A stretch of DNA of 64,000 nt from Lindgomyces ingoldianus (taxonomy: Eukaryota > Ascomycota > Dothideomycetes > Pleosporales > Lindgomycetaceae), in contig NW_022985180.1 of NCBI RefSeq assembly GCF_010093535.1, forward strand, positions 317,748 through 381,747, written 5' to 3'. The stretch's first letter is position 1. The number at the start of each line of letters is the position of its first letter. The notes below the pieces were generated by a model. The model was given only the letters and a program-made list of their open reading frames with translations. It was not told the origin of the DNA and searched no databases. Positions 33,838 to 45,824 of this stretch are shown in pieces. The position numbers and the translations under genes were made by a program.

Positions 33838-36715
33838 ATGGCGGAAGTTGCAAAAAACAAGTACCAGGCACCAGCTGACTCCATAGCGCGATCGCAGGAG
33901 GAGACAGCTATGGGCAGTGTTAGGATACGACTACGGATCTTAGATAGTACCGAAATCGACTCAAGTTCAATTATCGAAACAGATGCTAACAATTGCTCAA
34001 GTAAGTCAATGTTCCTCATTCATGTTCTCAATTCTACTAACGCTTTGACTGGCTAGATGCTGGGGCGGATATCATACTCCAGAACTACTACCTGTCGTCT
34101 TCTTCAATAGGCAAAGCAGATTCTGCCTTTTTGGATGCGACAGACGGTGCTCTGCACAATATCGATTACCCTCCTCGACGTCCTGAGATATTTTCTGATG
34201 AGTTGTCATTCGACCAGACCAATATCGATGAACGGCAATGGCCTGAATGCCCTGTCGAGAACGACAAACCCATCATTACTTGCGCTGTGGCGAAACCACG
34301 TCTGACGAAAGAGGAGCACTACGTTCTCGAGTCCCATTTCCAGAAAGAACGCAAGCCTAGTACCCCGACCAAGAGAAGCTTGGCGGAGACTCTTGCAATT
34401 CCTGTAGACAATATCAACGTTGGTGGCCCCCAGGCCCCGATACAAACTCTCTAGAATTGTGCTAATCACCCCCTAAGAACTGGTTTCAAAATCGAAGAGC
34501 CGCGGACAAGTTAAAATCGAAAACAGGAACCAAAGATGCCACAGTGGAGGGTATGGCAACGTGCCTGTATAGCCCACTCCCAGCTACAACGAGCGACATC
34601 CGATGTCCAACGCATCCAGCCCTTGATTGGAATTTCATCACGCAACATGGCCCGAAACCTAAGCTCTCTACAATCTCAACATGCCCAAGTCTCACAAGCG
34701 GAAGCACATCGACCAGCCGAAATTCCTCAACGAGGTCGACCAAATCTCTCAGGTGGACTGAACGTGATAGTCCTGCCCGTGGAGTGAATCCGGACATCCT
34801 AAGTGTTTTTGACTCGGGATGTAGCGAAGATCTAGAAAGTTCGGGTTTCCACTCGCTGACTAATTCCACCGACCGCCCTATAAAATGTCCAATACAGACA
34901 TGCGAATACCATTTGAAGGGCTTTGCAAGAGCTTATGACCAAATGCGACACACCTGCACCCATTACAAGGGCCGCATAGTCTGTGGATTCTGTCCGGGAT
35001 CCGGTACCACGATAGAGAAGGCTTTCAACCGCCACGATGTGTTTTCGCGCCACCTGCTCAGCGTCCATGGTGCACACCGACTACCAACATCTTCAACAGC
35101 TGCGAAGCAGATGTCGCCGTCACGAAGGACACAGGCAAAGACTCGAAGGGGAGAGCTGTACAAGACTGGCGAATTCAAAAAACCACAAAAACCATTCGAA
35201 AGGGAGATTCTTGCACAGTGTACCTTATGCTCGTTACCTTTCGACCCCCAAGGGATGTATGAGCATCTTCTAGGCTGTGTTCTTCGTTGTGTGACAGAAG
35301 GTACTAGCGCCGAAAGTAATGAACCACCAAGAATCCCCATGGAATTCAACGATCCTACCGGGAATGCTCGTCGAACTGATTCGGTCATCACTCGTGATGA
35401 GACAACAGAAATTGGTGCTACTACAAGCGATTGTCTAGAGAGTCTTGACTTAAGACCTGAGGCAAGCTCAACTCCGGAACCAGCTACGAGTTCTCAACAT
35501 GATACCAAAACGAATACTCTCCTCGAACCGAATACAGACAACGACTACCCAAGTTCCAGCGCAAGATCTTCCAGAAGCACGACTACCCTTTCTGAAACCG
35601 ACGATTTGAGACCACAGGAAATTACAACACCTTCTCGTTGTCCCTCGCCGACAACCTCAGACGAAATCAATTCTTCTGACGAAGAGACTGATTGGACAGA
35701 AGACACATCAGCCCTTTCACCTCAGAGTGAGCCAGATGTACGGATCCAGCCGGTGCTCTCACCAATCAAACACGAACTCATTGATGAGATCATGAAGGAG
35801 TTCCACCTTCAATTTGACAAGTATTCGGCTCATATTCAATCATGCAATGGAGAAAGCAGCCACAGCAGCTCTCAAAGCACTTCTAGGCACTCATCTTCGA
35901 GTGGAAGCTCTGCAGACTCTTCCCACGTGTCCCGGAAGCGAAGCCTTAGCAACCGGTCAACCCCACCACCTAATCGCGATGGTGACAATGGAGATGACCC
36001 AAATAAGCGTCGAAGACCTGACTCAAAGCGCTGTGGAAAAGACGCCGTTCTAGAGCGGCGATTTGCGTGTCCGTATTACAAGCGAAACCCTGGACGGCAC
36101 CAGACCTTCACATCGTGTCGAGATCCCGGGTTCAATACCGTCGCTCGTTTGAAGTGAGTATGCGTTCACAAGTGAGTTTTGCATCTTGCTAATCTCTTTA
36201 GGGAACACCTTTATCGCCGACATCTTCTTCCAATTCAATGCAATCGATGCTGCTCTACTTTTCCGAACGAGCCCTCCCTTCGCGAACACCAGCGCGACCC
36301 ACGTGGTTGCGAGATTCAAGAACAAATCCCATTGGAAGGATTCGACAAGGATCAGGAGAGAAAACTGAAAAGTAAGAAGAGAAACCTCGGGTTTCTGACC
36401 GAGGAAGATAAATGGAAGGGTGTATACCGAATCCTGTTTCCTGACGACAATGAAGAGAACATGCCGTCGCCGTGTAAGCACATGTCATAATTTCTCATTG
36501 ATTTAAGCTCATTATTTCCAGATATTGATTACCGTGTTTCCTCGGAAAACACTCTTCAAGGGGAATCATCCAACATTACCCGCTTCCAAGAGTTCTCTCG
36601 ACTCGAACTCCCGCGCCTTGTTCGTCGTACCCTTGAAATTGTCGTTGAACAAGAAGCACAACCATTAGAGGAGAAACTGAAGGATCGACTCGTCGATATT
36701 GTCAAGGAGTGCTAG
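33838..36715 (+). CDS. Homeodomain plus C2H2 zinc-finger transcription regulator, frame ends at internal TAG
   Basis: Five exons: 33838-34000, 34057-34418, 34478-36153, 36202-36473, 36522-36715. Introns of 56, 59, 48 and 48 nt all close in frame, giving 888 residues to the first stop. A homeodomain spans about residues 135-190 (RLTKEEHYVLESHFQKE...NWFQNRRAADKLKSK). The intron before NWFQNRR falls inside recognition helix 3 and its donor is weak (gttggt). C2H2-like fingers follow near 312-365 (CPIQTCEYHLKGFARAYDQMRHTC). At about 690-760 comes the fungal C2H2 block (FACPYYKRNPGRHQTFTSC...RLKEHLYRRH). The linker is Ser/Thr/Asp-rich. It should be a nuclear DNA-binding protein. The frame stops at TAG 36713-36715 but stays open for another 154 codons of similar composition (next entry). 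Confidence 0.85.
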
Positions 36716-37180
36716 ACGCAGTTGATATCCATCTTCCAAGGCGTTGAAGGTACGATTGAGGAGCCGGCGACTCTAAGCTCGACACCCGGGCCCAAGCCTT
36801 CACAGCATAGACTTGAAACTCCGTTTGATTTCCCATGGCAAAACATAGACCCCTTGCCTAATCTCAACCTTACACCAGCTACAGATAAGTCGAACGTAGA
36901 CGTATGCACCTCTCTGAAGGAGCAAACGGAACCGTCTCCTGTTGAACATATTACGGATTCTCCAGACTCGGGCTATGACTCGACTTGGGCCAGCACACTG
37001 CCACAAGATATGTCGTTCGAGTTTCCCTTCTTCCCTGACTTAGGGCACGTGGTCGCCGGGGACTATTGCGGTTTTGATGACAGTCAAAGTTTCAATTTGG
37101 ACCCGTCCACTTGGTCATTCGATGACGCGGTGCAGGCGATGGGTCCTCCATTAACCGACACCGCACAATCTCGAAATTAG
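36716..37180 (+). pseudogene. In-frame continuation of the homeodomain/C2H2 gene beyond TAG
   Basis: Directly after TAG (36713-36715) the same frame stays open for 154 codons to TAG 37178-37180. It reads TQLISIFQGVEG, then PFDFPWQNIDPLPN, SPDSGYDSTWAS, FEFPFFPDLGHV and DPSTWSFDDAVQAM. This acidic/aromatic content looks like an activation domain and matches the style of the upstream protein. No intron that removes the stop keeps phase. Three explanations remain: a premature stop (one change from CAG, CAA or TGG) trimming the protein, stop-codon readthrough giving an extended isoform, or a sequencing error. If the stop is real, this is a lost C-terminal domain. Confidence 0.6.
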
Positions 37181-38071
37181 CTTTAGGAAAGATTCGTTTT
37201 CATTCTCAAGAGAAAAAGCAAAAGGGCTAGGAGAAGGAGAAACGGAATTGTGTGATGGGGATCGCGGAATTGGGGTAACTGGGGTTATAGAAACTTTCGT
37301 ATTCCTAGTGTTGCTGTTGGGAAGCTCCAGTCTCCTGGCGAGTTCTGCTGTACCTTCGGTAAACAAGGACACTATTTAATCTCACTACTTAAGGTTGCCT
37401 TTTGTGTGAATCAACCAATGTGGATGAGGCTCATTAGGAGGCAGGGGTCTTGAAGCATCTCACTAACTCTGGGGAGCTAGCGCCTTCTGAGTCACGTGAT
37501 ACATGAGGCTTCGCAACCTTGCCACTCTTTGCACTCGCTAGATTTGCCTTTTAGTATTCTATTAACCACTAATTTGACAGCTTTTTGGAGCTTTCCTTAG
37601 CTTGCTACAGACTTGCGATAAGCTGTTTAGTGGGAGTAATTGGAAGCCCCAGCGTTCAGCGTGGATGAAAATCGACAATTGCGGTGATGGGTGTGTTAAC
37701 GGCGAGGTTGCATCGGCTTTGCCGGTCATCGGCGACCACAAGAGCGTATACGAGCGCGGCTGAACAACATTTCTCTGAGAAAAATGCAAATCTGGGAAGG
37801 TTCCCTGCAAACAAGCTTTTTCTTTTCTTGGATGTCAGACGGCCTTACCAAATTCGGTTTCGTGATGTTCGCCACACTTGCCCAAGCAAGGCTGGCGCCT
37901 TTACAGCCTCAACATTGCCTCCCTAGGTAGTTTTATGATGCTCGTACTGCAGTGCATATAAGACCCGCGTGCGTTCCTCTTAAGTTATGATATCGCCATC
38001 ACCAGGATGTCAAACTTGACTCAAACCCCCGCCCAATTCGACAGTTGAATAAAGACATTTTCGACAACGAC
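37181..38071. other. Intergenic, nothing convincing
   Basis: About 890 bp of 3' and 5' flank. The frame at 37684-37926 has no domain. The sequence just before the next gene is unremarkable. Confidence 0.5.
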
Positions 38072-38564
38072 ATGCATATCTTCTCGGCCGCCACGGCTGG
38101 CTTCGTAGCGGTTGCCTCCCTCGCAACCCCAACACTCTCCACTCCTCTGCAAACTAGCGAATTGTCCCCCCGTGATCTTGCTGGAAAATGTACGAATGGA
38201 CAAACAATATGCGGTTGGGCTCTAGTTCAAAAAGGTGAGGACCCAAAATCCCCTTGCATCATTCCTCGCTGCTTGCCAATCTCAAGAGTCTTCCTCCTTG
38301 TTTCTCTCTATCAACCCCTTCTTCCCACCACTCGTTTCGATGAGCACCTGAGAGCTGACAGAACACGCAATAGGCTGGAGTCCGAACAACCTGCAAATAT
38401 GGTGTAATGGGCGATGCAATCCCAACAGCGGCGACGTGTGGAACACGCTATGGCAGTGCACGGGTGATTGGTCGGCTGTACCATTGCATCTTTGCGGGGG
38501 AGAGAATAGCTGTGTGATTGATAAATTTAACTGGGCGTACACGTGTAGAGGCGGCAGTTGCTAG
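38072..38564 (+). CDS. Small cysteine-rich secreted protein (effector-like)
   Basis: Two exons, 38072-38234 and 38374-38564, with a 139-nt phase-1 intron (gtgagg...caatag), give 117 residues. The chosen ATG gives a clean signal peptide (MHIFSAATAGFVAVASLATPTLS). An upstream in-frame ATG at 38045 would only add nine residues before it. The mature part has nine cysteines in about 80 residues (GKCTNGQTIC, IWCNGRCNP, WQCTGDW, LCGGENSCV, YTCRGGSC) and many Trp and Gly. No known family is recognised. Size, secretion and cysteine density fit an apoplastic effector or antimicrobial-like protein, which is inference. It lies 0.8 kb from a RIP-degraded transposon, a common setting for such genes. Confidence 0.75.
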
Positions 38565-39361
38565 GGCTCTAGGGAAAGGGCGGATGCGGAATACTTAGGA
38601 GGACTGCGGAGTGGGGAGATGTTCGCGGACGATAGACTAACGAAGCAGATTTCATCGTACGTCTCGGCGCATAATCAAGACTCCTTCTTATAGAATCAAA
38701 CCTACCTCGAAAGAATAATATCAACCAACTTATCGGATGGATCCAGTCCAATACTTTTGCTCTAGACTCAATACTGCTTCTGCGCGATTGTATACTGTAT
38801 ATTATTAAGTGTTAATCTACTATACATGTCCACTTTGTTATCCGCTCTCACGATATTAAACCCGACTGTCTTCAAATCTCTCTATTTCTGACTAGAGGCG
38901 GTCTTGTTAACTTTAAAATCCTCAATTATGTAGCTAAGACCAAGTGTCATCGCTTTAGAAAGCCGCAGGATTTCTCAGAACTGCTGTCGTTGGATCCACA
39001 CTAGCCTGTGCAGCGCCATACCTTCATACACGAATAGCAATTGGAAGGGGGAGAAATAAACAATATGACAAGTCGAAAGCCAGGATGAACGGGAGTCTGG
39101 TATCACGGCAATCCCGCAGATAAATACCTCCACTGGCTTCCAAGAGAACCTCCGAATGCAGATTTAAATGGCATCACAGCAATAACCAGCGCATTGATTG
39201 CTAATCGAACCCAATTTTAGCTGAGCCTAGCACCAGCGGACACACCACAGCGGCACCAGGAAATCAACCGTCCGTGTCCTTCAAGATCCGGGACCAAACT
39301 TCCAGCACCCCAAGAGCACAAAACCTCGTTGAGCCTATCTTTTGAAACATGAAGACGTTTA
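38565..39361. other. Intergenic flank of the Fot1/pogo element
   Basis: The 3' flank of the secreted-protein gene up to the transposon target site. Composition falls slightly but no hypermutation like that inside the element is visible. No other feature. Confidence 0.5.
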
Positions 39362-39384
39362 CAGTCAAACCCCGCCAAGCCGAT
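39362..39384 (+). repeat. Left terminal inverted repeat, 23 bp
   Basis: Begins CAGTCAAACC and ends GCCAAGCCGAT. It is an exact inverse match to 41171-41193. The preceding TA is the target duplication. Confidence 0.95.
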
Positions 39385-41170
39385 CACCCGCTAAGCTAAT
39401 AACCTTAATATCGCGATAATTTTTTTGTGCCTTAATTATCCCCCTATACAAATTAATTAATACCTTACCCCCTAATATATTAGCTGCAAAACACTAAAAT
39501 ATTACTTTACTAAAATTAACAAGTAATAGCTTGCAGGATTATAAAAGAACAGCGCAGAGCTCTTAGAAGCTAGTATAAAAGTTAAACACCTTAACTATGC
39601 TATAAAGACTGTATACAGTAGTTCTTATAGCAGTACAACTATAGAATTAGTTAGTTAATAGTCTCTAAGTTACTAAGTAGTATGTTTAACAATATTAACT
39701 AACCTAATCTCTCTTAGCAGCCTTTATTAGCAGTGCAACATATAACTAGTAATTAGCTAATTCTTAACTTAATACTTTTTTAGTAGTTCTAGTTAATAGA
39801 AGCTTGCAGAGCTTATATTACTAGCAACCTGCTTTTTAAGAAAGCACATAAGATCTAGCTGTAGATTAACAAGTATTAACATCTACTTTTTTTAAAGTTT
39901 AGCTAGGGCTAGCTATATTAGTTCTAGCAGCGCTTTAATATTAAGTTTTAACAGCGCTATAGTAAGGCTAGATCTGTAGACAATACTATAGCAGAGAAGG
40001 TAATAAAATTAGTTTAAACAATCTATAGCAAGTATGCTAAAGAGAATATATATAATATAAATAAAACAAAGTTATTTTAGAAAAATATACTAGTAAGAGG
40101 GCTATTAACCTAGCCTCTACCTAGAGTTAAAAAGTTAAAGTTAAGGATTACTATAGTATGCTGTACTAATATAACTAGCTCTTATTAGCTATCTTTATAG
40201 CTTATTAGCTATGCTAAGCAGCCTTAACCTCTCTGTGGTATTAATCTCTAAGCGCTTAATATATATTAGTGTGTAAATAAAAAGGCATAGATAAACTTAA
40301 CACTTATAGCTAAGTAGTTAATATATTTTTATAGCAGTGTTACAGCTTAGCTAATTCTCCTCCTTATAGACAACTTTAAGGCTTACATTTAAGGCCTATA
40401 GCAGGCTTCTTTACTATTCTATATCTGTGTTGCCTTTCTTTTACTAAATACAACAAGCCTATATTAACCTCTTAATTAAAGGATTATCTAGAATCTAAAG
40501 ACCTACTATAAGAAATACTAGCTTTAATTTATAGTAAAGGAGTATAAGGCTAGCTATAACTCTTTATTAATAATTACACTTTAAAACACGCTTTAATAGC
40601 TGCGCATTGCTTAGATAGACAATATATTAAGCTTAATAATATATAATTGCTTCTGCTGCAGTACAGTTATCCTACTACAGGTACTGCAGCTACCCCTCTA
40701 GCTAGAACTAGACCTCTTAGGCCTATACAATCGTACGCAGGAGGCTAGCTAGATATAAGATATAATAAGCCTTAGTAACTTCCTTAATCTAATTAATAAG
40801 GACACTAATATTAGGGAGAAAGATTAAATGCTTAAGGATATAGTTACAGAGCATAATAATAGTGTTAATACTAAGAAGGCTTAAGCTAAAGATAAGAGTA
40901 AAATTATACTTTTACCTACAACTTATTAAGCAATTTAGGCTATCTAGTTACTTTTATAATACTAACAACACTAAGAGACAGTAATTAATACAGACATCTG
41001 CTAACTTAAGCGCCTAGAGAGGCAATATTAAGCCTACAAGGCTTAACATCAGCGCTAACAAACACTAGATAGTTGGCTTATATAATTAAATTATTGCTAA
41101 GACACATCTTGGCAACCCTAGTAAGCCGATACCCTTAGTAAGGCGATTGAATTGACGTGGCTGGATTCCT

Positions 41171-41193
41171 ATCGGCTTGGCGGGGTTTGACTG
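41171..41193 (-). repeat. Right terminal inverted repeat, 23 bp
   Basis: Exact inverted copy of the left repeat and followed by TA. About 45 bp inside, taagccgat (41125-41133) repeats the inner end of the terminal repeat as a subterminal motif. Confidence 0.95.
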
Positions 41194-41195
41194 TA

Positions 41196-42480
41196 TCCTG
41201 GTTTCAATCACTTCCTCTCCCCCACCTTTCACTCCCGCGCTCACTCCATCTCCTAAGCTTTAACAGCGACCATCCTTTATAATCAGATTGATCGCAGACT
41301 TCAACACACCTTCCTCGTAGGTGTTAAGGATTCAAAGAGCGGAGCACTGATGTTAAAAGCGCTTTGTTTTCTTTCGTAAAGGCAGCATGGCATATACCGC
41401 GGAGAAGGAAGAGAGAAGAGACAGTGAGTAAGTGTCTTCTATGTGCATTAGCCGCATATAAAACTCCCCGGTTTGCAAGTTAAAGATCTGGGAAGTAGGA
41501 GGAGGTGTGGGAGAAGGGTAAGGTGGTTTATCTTTAGAAGCGCAACCTCTTGCATCATCATCATCATCATGATATCTTCTGCCTGAATTTGATCCTAGCT
41601 AATGATCTGTAACGCTTGGTCTATACCCCGTATTCGAGGTCTGCATTCCTGATATCCACGTCTTGCCTCTAGAAGACTCCCATATTCCTCCCCGTTAGAT
41701 GTGAGGTTTTACAAGCGCTAAAGCCGCCCCCTTCAGACTCCACTTAGGCATGTTCCAGGCATTAACGGTTGTATATAATTCGTCGCAAGTCTAGATGTAA
41801 GAGTGGAGGGAGGTTTTCGCAACTGTAGTTGGTCAACAGGCATGGCAGACATCTCCTCGCAGCCAGCTGCCTACTAACTCTTGTCTGAAAACTACGTATG
41901 CATAAACATCAACTTGAAGCACCACATCACGAAGGAAGATAGTTAAAGAGGAAAAGCTTGATTGAAGGGAGCATGCCTCCTGAGTTCCCTAAGCGAATCA
42001 TCAATGATGTGAAAATATAATAAGTTGAAGCCATTCGAAACTTCATACACATCATCCGCTCAGTAAGGAGGGCGATGCGTAAAATCCGATCCGAATTGAT
42101 GGGAATTAAGACAGTGGCCGAAAGTCCGAGAATTCTTTTCCATTCCATCCCACCCGCATATCCTAACAGGGCCGAAAACATATTATATCCTTAATGCCAA
42201 TCCCAAAATGCCGCTTCAAATGTTTAAATTTGCCGCCAACGCCAGATACGAAACATTTACACAAACTCGAGTCTTGCATGTGCACGCTCTTCAACTACTC
42301 TTACAACGCCGATGCGTTAAGTTTTTTCCCGCTAGTGAAATCCCCGCTGAGCCGTTGCGGTCTCAGGTATATTCCTTTTCACCTTTATGATGATGGTACA
42401 CTCGTAAAACGCCATCGCAATCCGTGCTCGCCTACCCAGGGTTACTAGGCTAGTCAATCGTCCATGATGCAAATCTACCA
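41196..42480. other. Intergenic, with a (CAT)6 microsatellite
   Basis: 1.3 kb between the transposon and the 3' end of the Zn2Cys6 gene. It holds CAT repeats at 41553-41570. Short frames (41927-42181, minus; 42194-42448, plus) have no domain. Confidence 0.5.
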
Positions 42481-45400
42481 TCACTGTCCAGGTCCAGATC
42501 CTGGGTCTCCGACGAACCCTCCACCATTGTCATAGAAGGGCAGTATATCATGTGGCATATATTCCAGATCCCACGGCATCATCTCACTTGCCAACGCCGA
42601 CATATCAATTTCCTGGCTCTCAATCATCATGTCTCCGATGAAATTGACACCAGAGTTCGTCCCGTCCGAAGGTGTTGGATATTGTCCAAATGCTCCCGGT
42701 GAGAAGTCTTGGTTTGCGTTTGGGGGCTGGTTTGTAGGCACTGAGGTGGAGCCGCGGTGGGTCGTAAAGGGTATGTTGGGGAGTCGAGATGTATTTGGCG
42801 AGCCTGCGGAGAAGGGAGAGTGCAAATTCAGGAGAAGGTCGGCATCGGAAACTAGGACTGGATCGGGAGTGTGGACGTTGTGGAATGTATTGCTCGGCGG
42901 TGGCATCGATGTGGGGTTGAACTGCTGGGAACTTGGCATAGGGAAGGTGGACGACGAGGGCATCGTTTGGGAAGATTCGTATTTGATGCGCGGGTTCGCC
43001 GGAGGGCCGTTCGTTGGAGGCTTCGACAGAATAGAGGCGATAGATGGCTGGGCACCGTCGACTACATGGTTTGAGTTCGAAGGCTTACTTTCACGGGTGT
43101 GGCCGTTATCGGGGGTATACATGACTGCAACGCTAGTCGAGGGCGAATTCATAGTGCCTGTGAGCGACCACCCGATTGCTAGACTAGGTATTAGCAAATG
43201 TGGATACGCACGAATGGGAGAACGTGCCTTGACTTGGATGCACCATGGGTGATCCTGGTATCGTGGGCGTGTGAGAGCCTTTGTTTCGGAGCGCTGCAGG
43301 CACCTTGGCAGCATTCATGGCGTCACCAAAATTCTGTGCAGTCAGGTACGTCCCCCAACTCAGTTTCCGCCGCCATCCAGGGCTCGTAAATGAAGGCTCG
43401 GGCTTGGGCAACTCCAGGGCACTCTCCATCTCTTCTCTGGTGTAGAGCAAAGGATCCCCAACCCCTTTGGCTTTCTGATCTAGCACGGTCAAGATATATT
43501 TCACCCCCGCCCAATACGTTTCTAGTGACTGTAAGGCTCGGTAACAGCGCTGATAATTCTGGTTGGCGGCTGAAGCAAGCAATGTGTGCTTGGCGGCTTG
43601 CTTTTGATCGTGATCTTGCGTGTGACTGGACCGTTCGCCGTTGGGCGGAGTTGGGTGCTTCTCAAAGGGGAATTTCATGTGATCTAGAAACGTACTCTCA
43701 GCTTCCATTGGTCCATGGTCGAGAATGGAACCTGGCGTAGACGGACGGGAATGGGGATTGGACGATGCAGAATGCAAAGCAGTCTCTTTTAGAAATGCAC
43801 ATGCAGCAATGTAGATGGGTTGGCTGGAGAGCAGAGATTAGCAAATGCAAGAAGACCCGACAACGCGACGCACCTCGTAAAAGGATTCCCAACCCCTGTC
43901 TTCGCATCGATAAGGTCGGTGAATGCCAAGATATCTGCAACGGTTTTCGCAGAAGACATTGATAGCTCACGACTGTTGCTTGAAAGAGGCTGAATACTGC
44001 CTTCAAACGTCTTCAGTAGAGTAGGCTGGTGGAGCAATACAATCAGCGTATGGAACCAACAGTGCAGCAGTAGGAAATTGGTCCCCTGGTTGATCTTGAC
44101 GTAGTGCTGGAAGTTGACGGCGTTGAAATGGAGCCGGGGCGACAGATTTTGGTAGATCTCGGTTAGGTGGTACTCGAGCGTGTCCAGCTGCTTTCGGAGG
44201 TCGTCCGTAATGTGCACCTTTTCTTTGATGCTGTTGAGCAAGTCTGTGACTCTGCCGTACAGATGCACGATTCGTATCAGTGCGGGGAAAGGCAGCGGCC
44301 ACCCAGAAGCTGGGTCGACGTCGTTCAGAGAGGGAAACGAGATCTCAATGTCTCTGTCGCGCAGGGTGACAGGGCGTCCAGTGCCCGACGAAATGACGCG
44401 GTCGAGGAAGAAGATGGACCAAAAGGTATCCAGTCTCTCACGCTCCACTGCCCGTTGCTCCTCGACCGAAGGATCGAGGCTTTTTCGACGCTGTGGCTCA
44501 GGAATCTTCGCCGCAGCCTCGGACCCCCCATTCGGGTCTGTCTTCACTGACTTGGGTGTCGGGCCCTCGCGGCCTTCGTACTTGAGCCCCTCCAGCGTTT
44601 GCATGCCGAGATCCTGGGCCATCCGAATCGATATCCCAAGGTACATCCACAATCCACTGTCGCGGCTCGCCCCGAACTCATCGTACGCCAGGAGCAGTGC
44701 CGCCTGGACGACGGCAACGCTCGGGCAAGGGAAAGTGTCGGGAATGGCCGATTTGGCGCGTTGGGCAAATGCTTGGCCGAACTCGGACGGCTGTATACTC
44801 GCCTCATTCCCCCCATCTTTCTGGGGTTCAGGGGTGCCGGTTAACATCGGATGAGTGGAAAAGCGCGCCGCTAACGCGCACACAGCGTCGACCAATATAG
44901 CGTCGACTTGCTTTTCCTCCAGATCGCGCATGAAGCGCTCTTTTTGCAGAAAGGGGAAGTTGCAACCGAGATGGACGAAGAAGAGCTTACAGAGGTGGGT
45001 GATTAAGGGGCTCGGGGACATGGCGGAGGTGTCATAGACGGGGATTTCAGCGGGGGTGCGAGCCTCATGGAGTGGCGGAGACAGCTGGCCGACCGAAGGG
45101 GGTTGGCCAGGCGAGGACTCAAGGGCTACAGGTACTTGGTCAGCGGAGGGGCGAGTTGAGCACAGAGAGCTAGACAAACGTACGATCGGACGACGTGTGG
45201 CCGGTGCCGTGTTGCTTGCCGCGAACCTTGACGACCATCTGCTTGAAGCCGGGCATGATGGCGGTCGGGCCGAAGTACCTGAAGTAGGGCATACGATTGC
45301 GGGTGCTGAGACTGAGGCTGTGATGCTCTCCAGACGCAGCTGCCCCGCCATGTCTCGCGCGGTCCTGCGACTCCGTCGACGCTGTGTGCGGCAGGGGCGG

Positions 45401-45824
45401 TCGTTGTGATGGCGGGGGAGCTGCTTCCTGCTTCAGCTTTCGCGCAGGCGGGCTGGAGGCGGTCCCGGCATTGCTCTCGCGGCGCTGCTGGCTGGTTGCC
45501 TTCTTTTCTCTGCCGGCCTCGGTCGGGCTGTTGGACGTGTGAGTGTCGGTCTCGTTGCCGTAGCCGGCGCACTCGTGCTTGTTCTGCGTGCAGGTGCCGC
45601 ATACGGGCCGCTCTCCTGCGCATCAAGTCAGTCTCCATCCGTGCGGTCGTCTGCCATCGTCACTGACCCGAGCAGCGCGTCTTCTTCTTTCGACATGTCA
45701 AGCAAGCCGAGTTGATCCTCCTGCGCTTCGCATACGGTCCGTCGTGGTTCGTCACGAAGCGGATCGGCTTCGGCTGGGGCGGGGCAGCATTTGCAGAGGC
45801 CGTCGAGGACGCGCTGTGATTCAT
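42481..45824 (-). CDS. Zn2Cys6 fungal-specific transcription factor
   Basis: Five exons on minus: 45824-45668, 45615-45184, 45134-43874, 43823-43234, 43178-42481, giving 1045 residues. Introns are 52, 49, 50 and 55 nt. The binuclear cluster is split by the first intron and is perfect: Cys41, 44, 51, 58, 61 and 68 (C-X2-C-X6-C-X6-C-X2-C-X6-C). Exon 3 carries the fungal_trans (PF04082-type) middle homology region (LCKLFFVHLGCNFPFLQKERF, ALLLAYDEFGASRDSGLWMYLG, ERERLDTFWSIFFLDRV). The C-terminus is Pro/Ser/Asn-rich and ends acidic-aromatic, an activation-domain look. The ATG at 45824 is the first in the open frame; earlier codons up to the stop at about 46060 contain no ATG. The last intron has a weak donor (gtcaag), so its boundary is less sure. 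The target pathway is unknown. Confidence 0.88.

Larger units (their letters stand above)
39362..41193 (+). mobile_element. Fot1/pogo-type Tc1-mariner transposon, complete ends, RIP-degraded inside
   Basis: A 1,832-bp element bounded by perfect 23-bp inverted repeats and TA dinucleotides at 39360-39361 and 41194-41195, the target duplication of the Tc1/mariner group. The interior is almost free of open frame, but the plus strand still spells a pogo/Fot1 transposase: SRSVDNTIAEKVIKLV-like text about 39965-40015, IYNINKTKLF near 40050-40080 where the first catalytic Asp box should be (YxMDETG in live copies, so Asp reads Asn here), LLLIDNFKAYI near 40360-40395 (second Asp kept), then NTTSLY.PLN.RIIQNLKTYY near 40450-40515. 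Stops replace many Gln and Trp codons. It is the right length for a full Fot1-like element and is certainly dead. Confidence 0.92.

Noticed and set aside
42629..43252. Long antisense frame (207 codons) opposite the last exon of the Zn2Cys6 gene
   Set aside because: It is the mirror of a biased coding exon; the minus-strand gene has the zinc cluster, middle homology region and in-phase introns.
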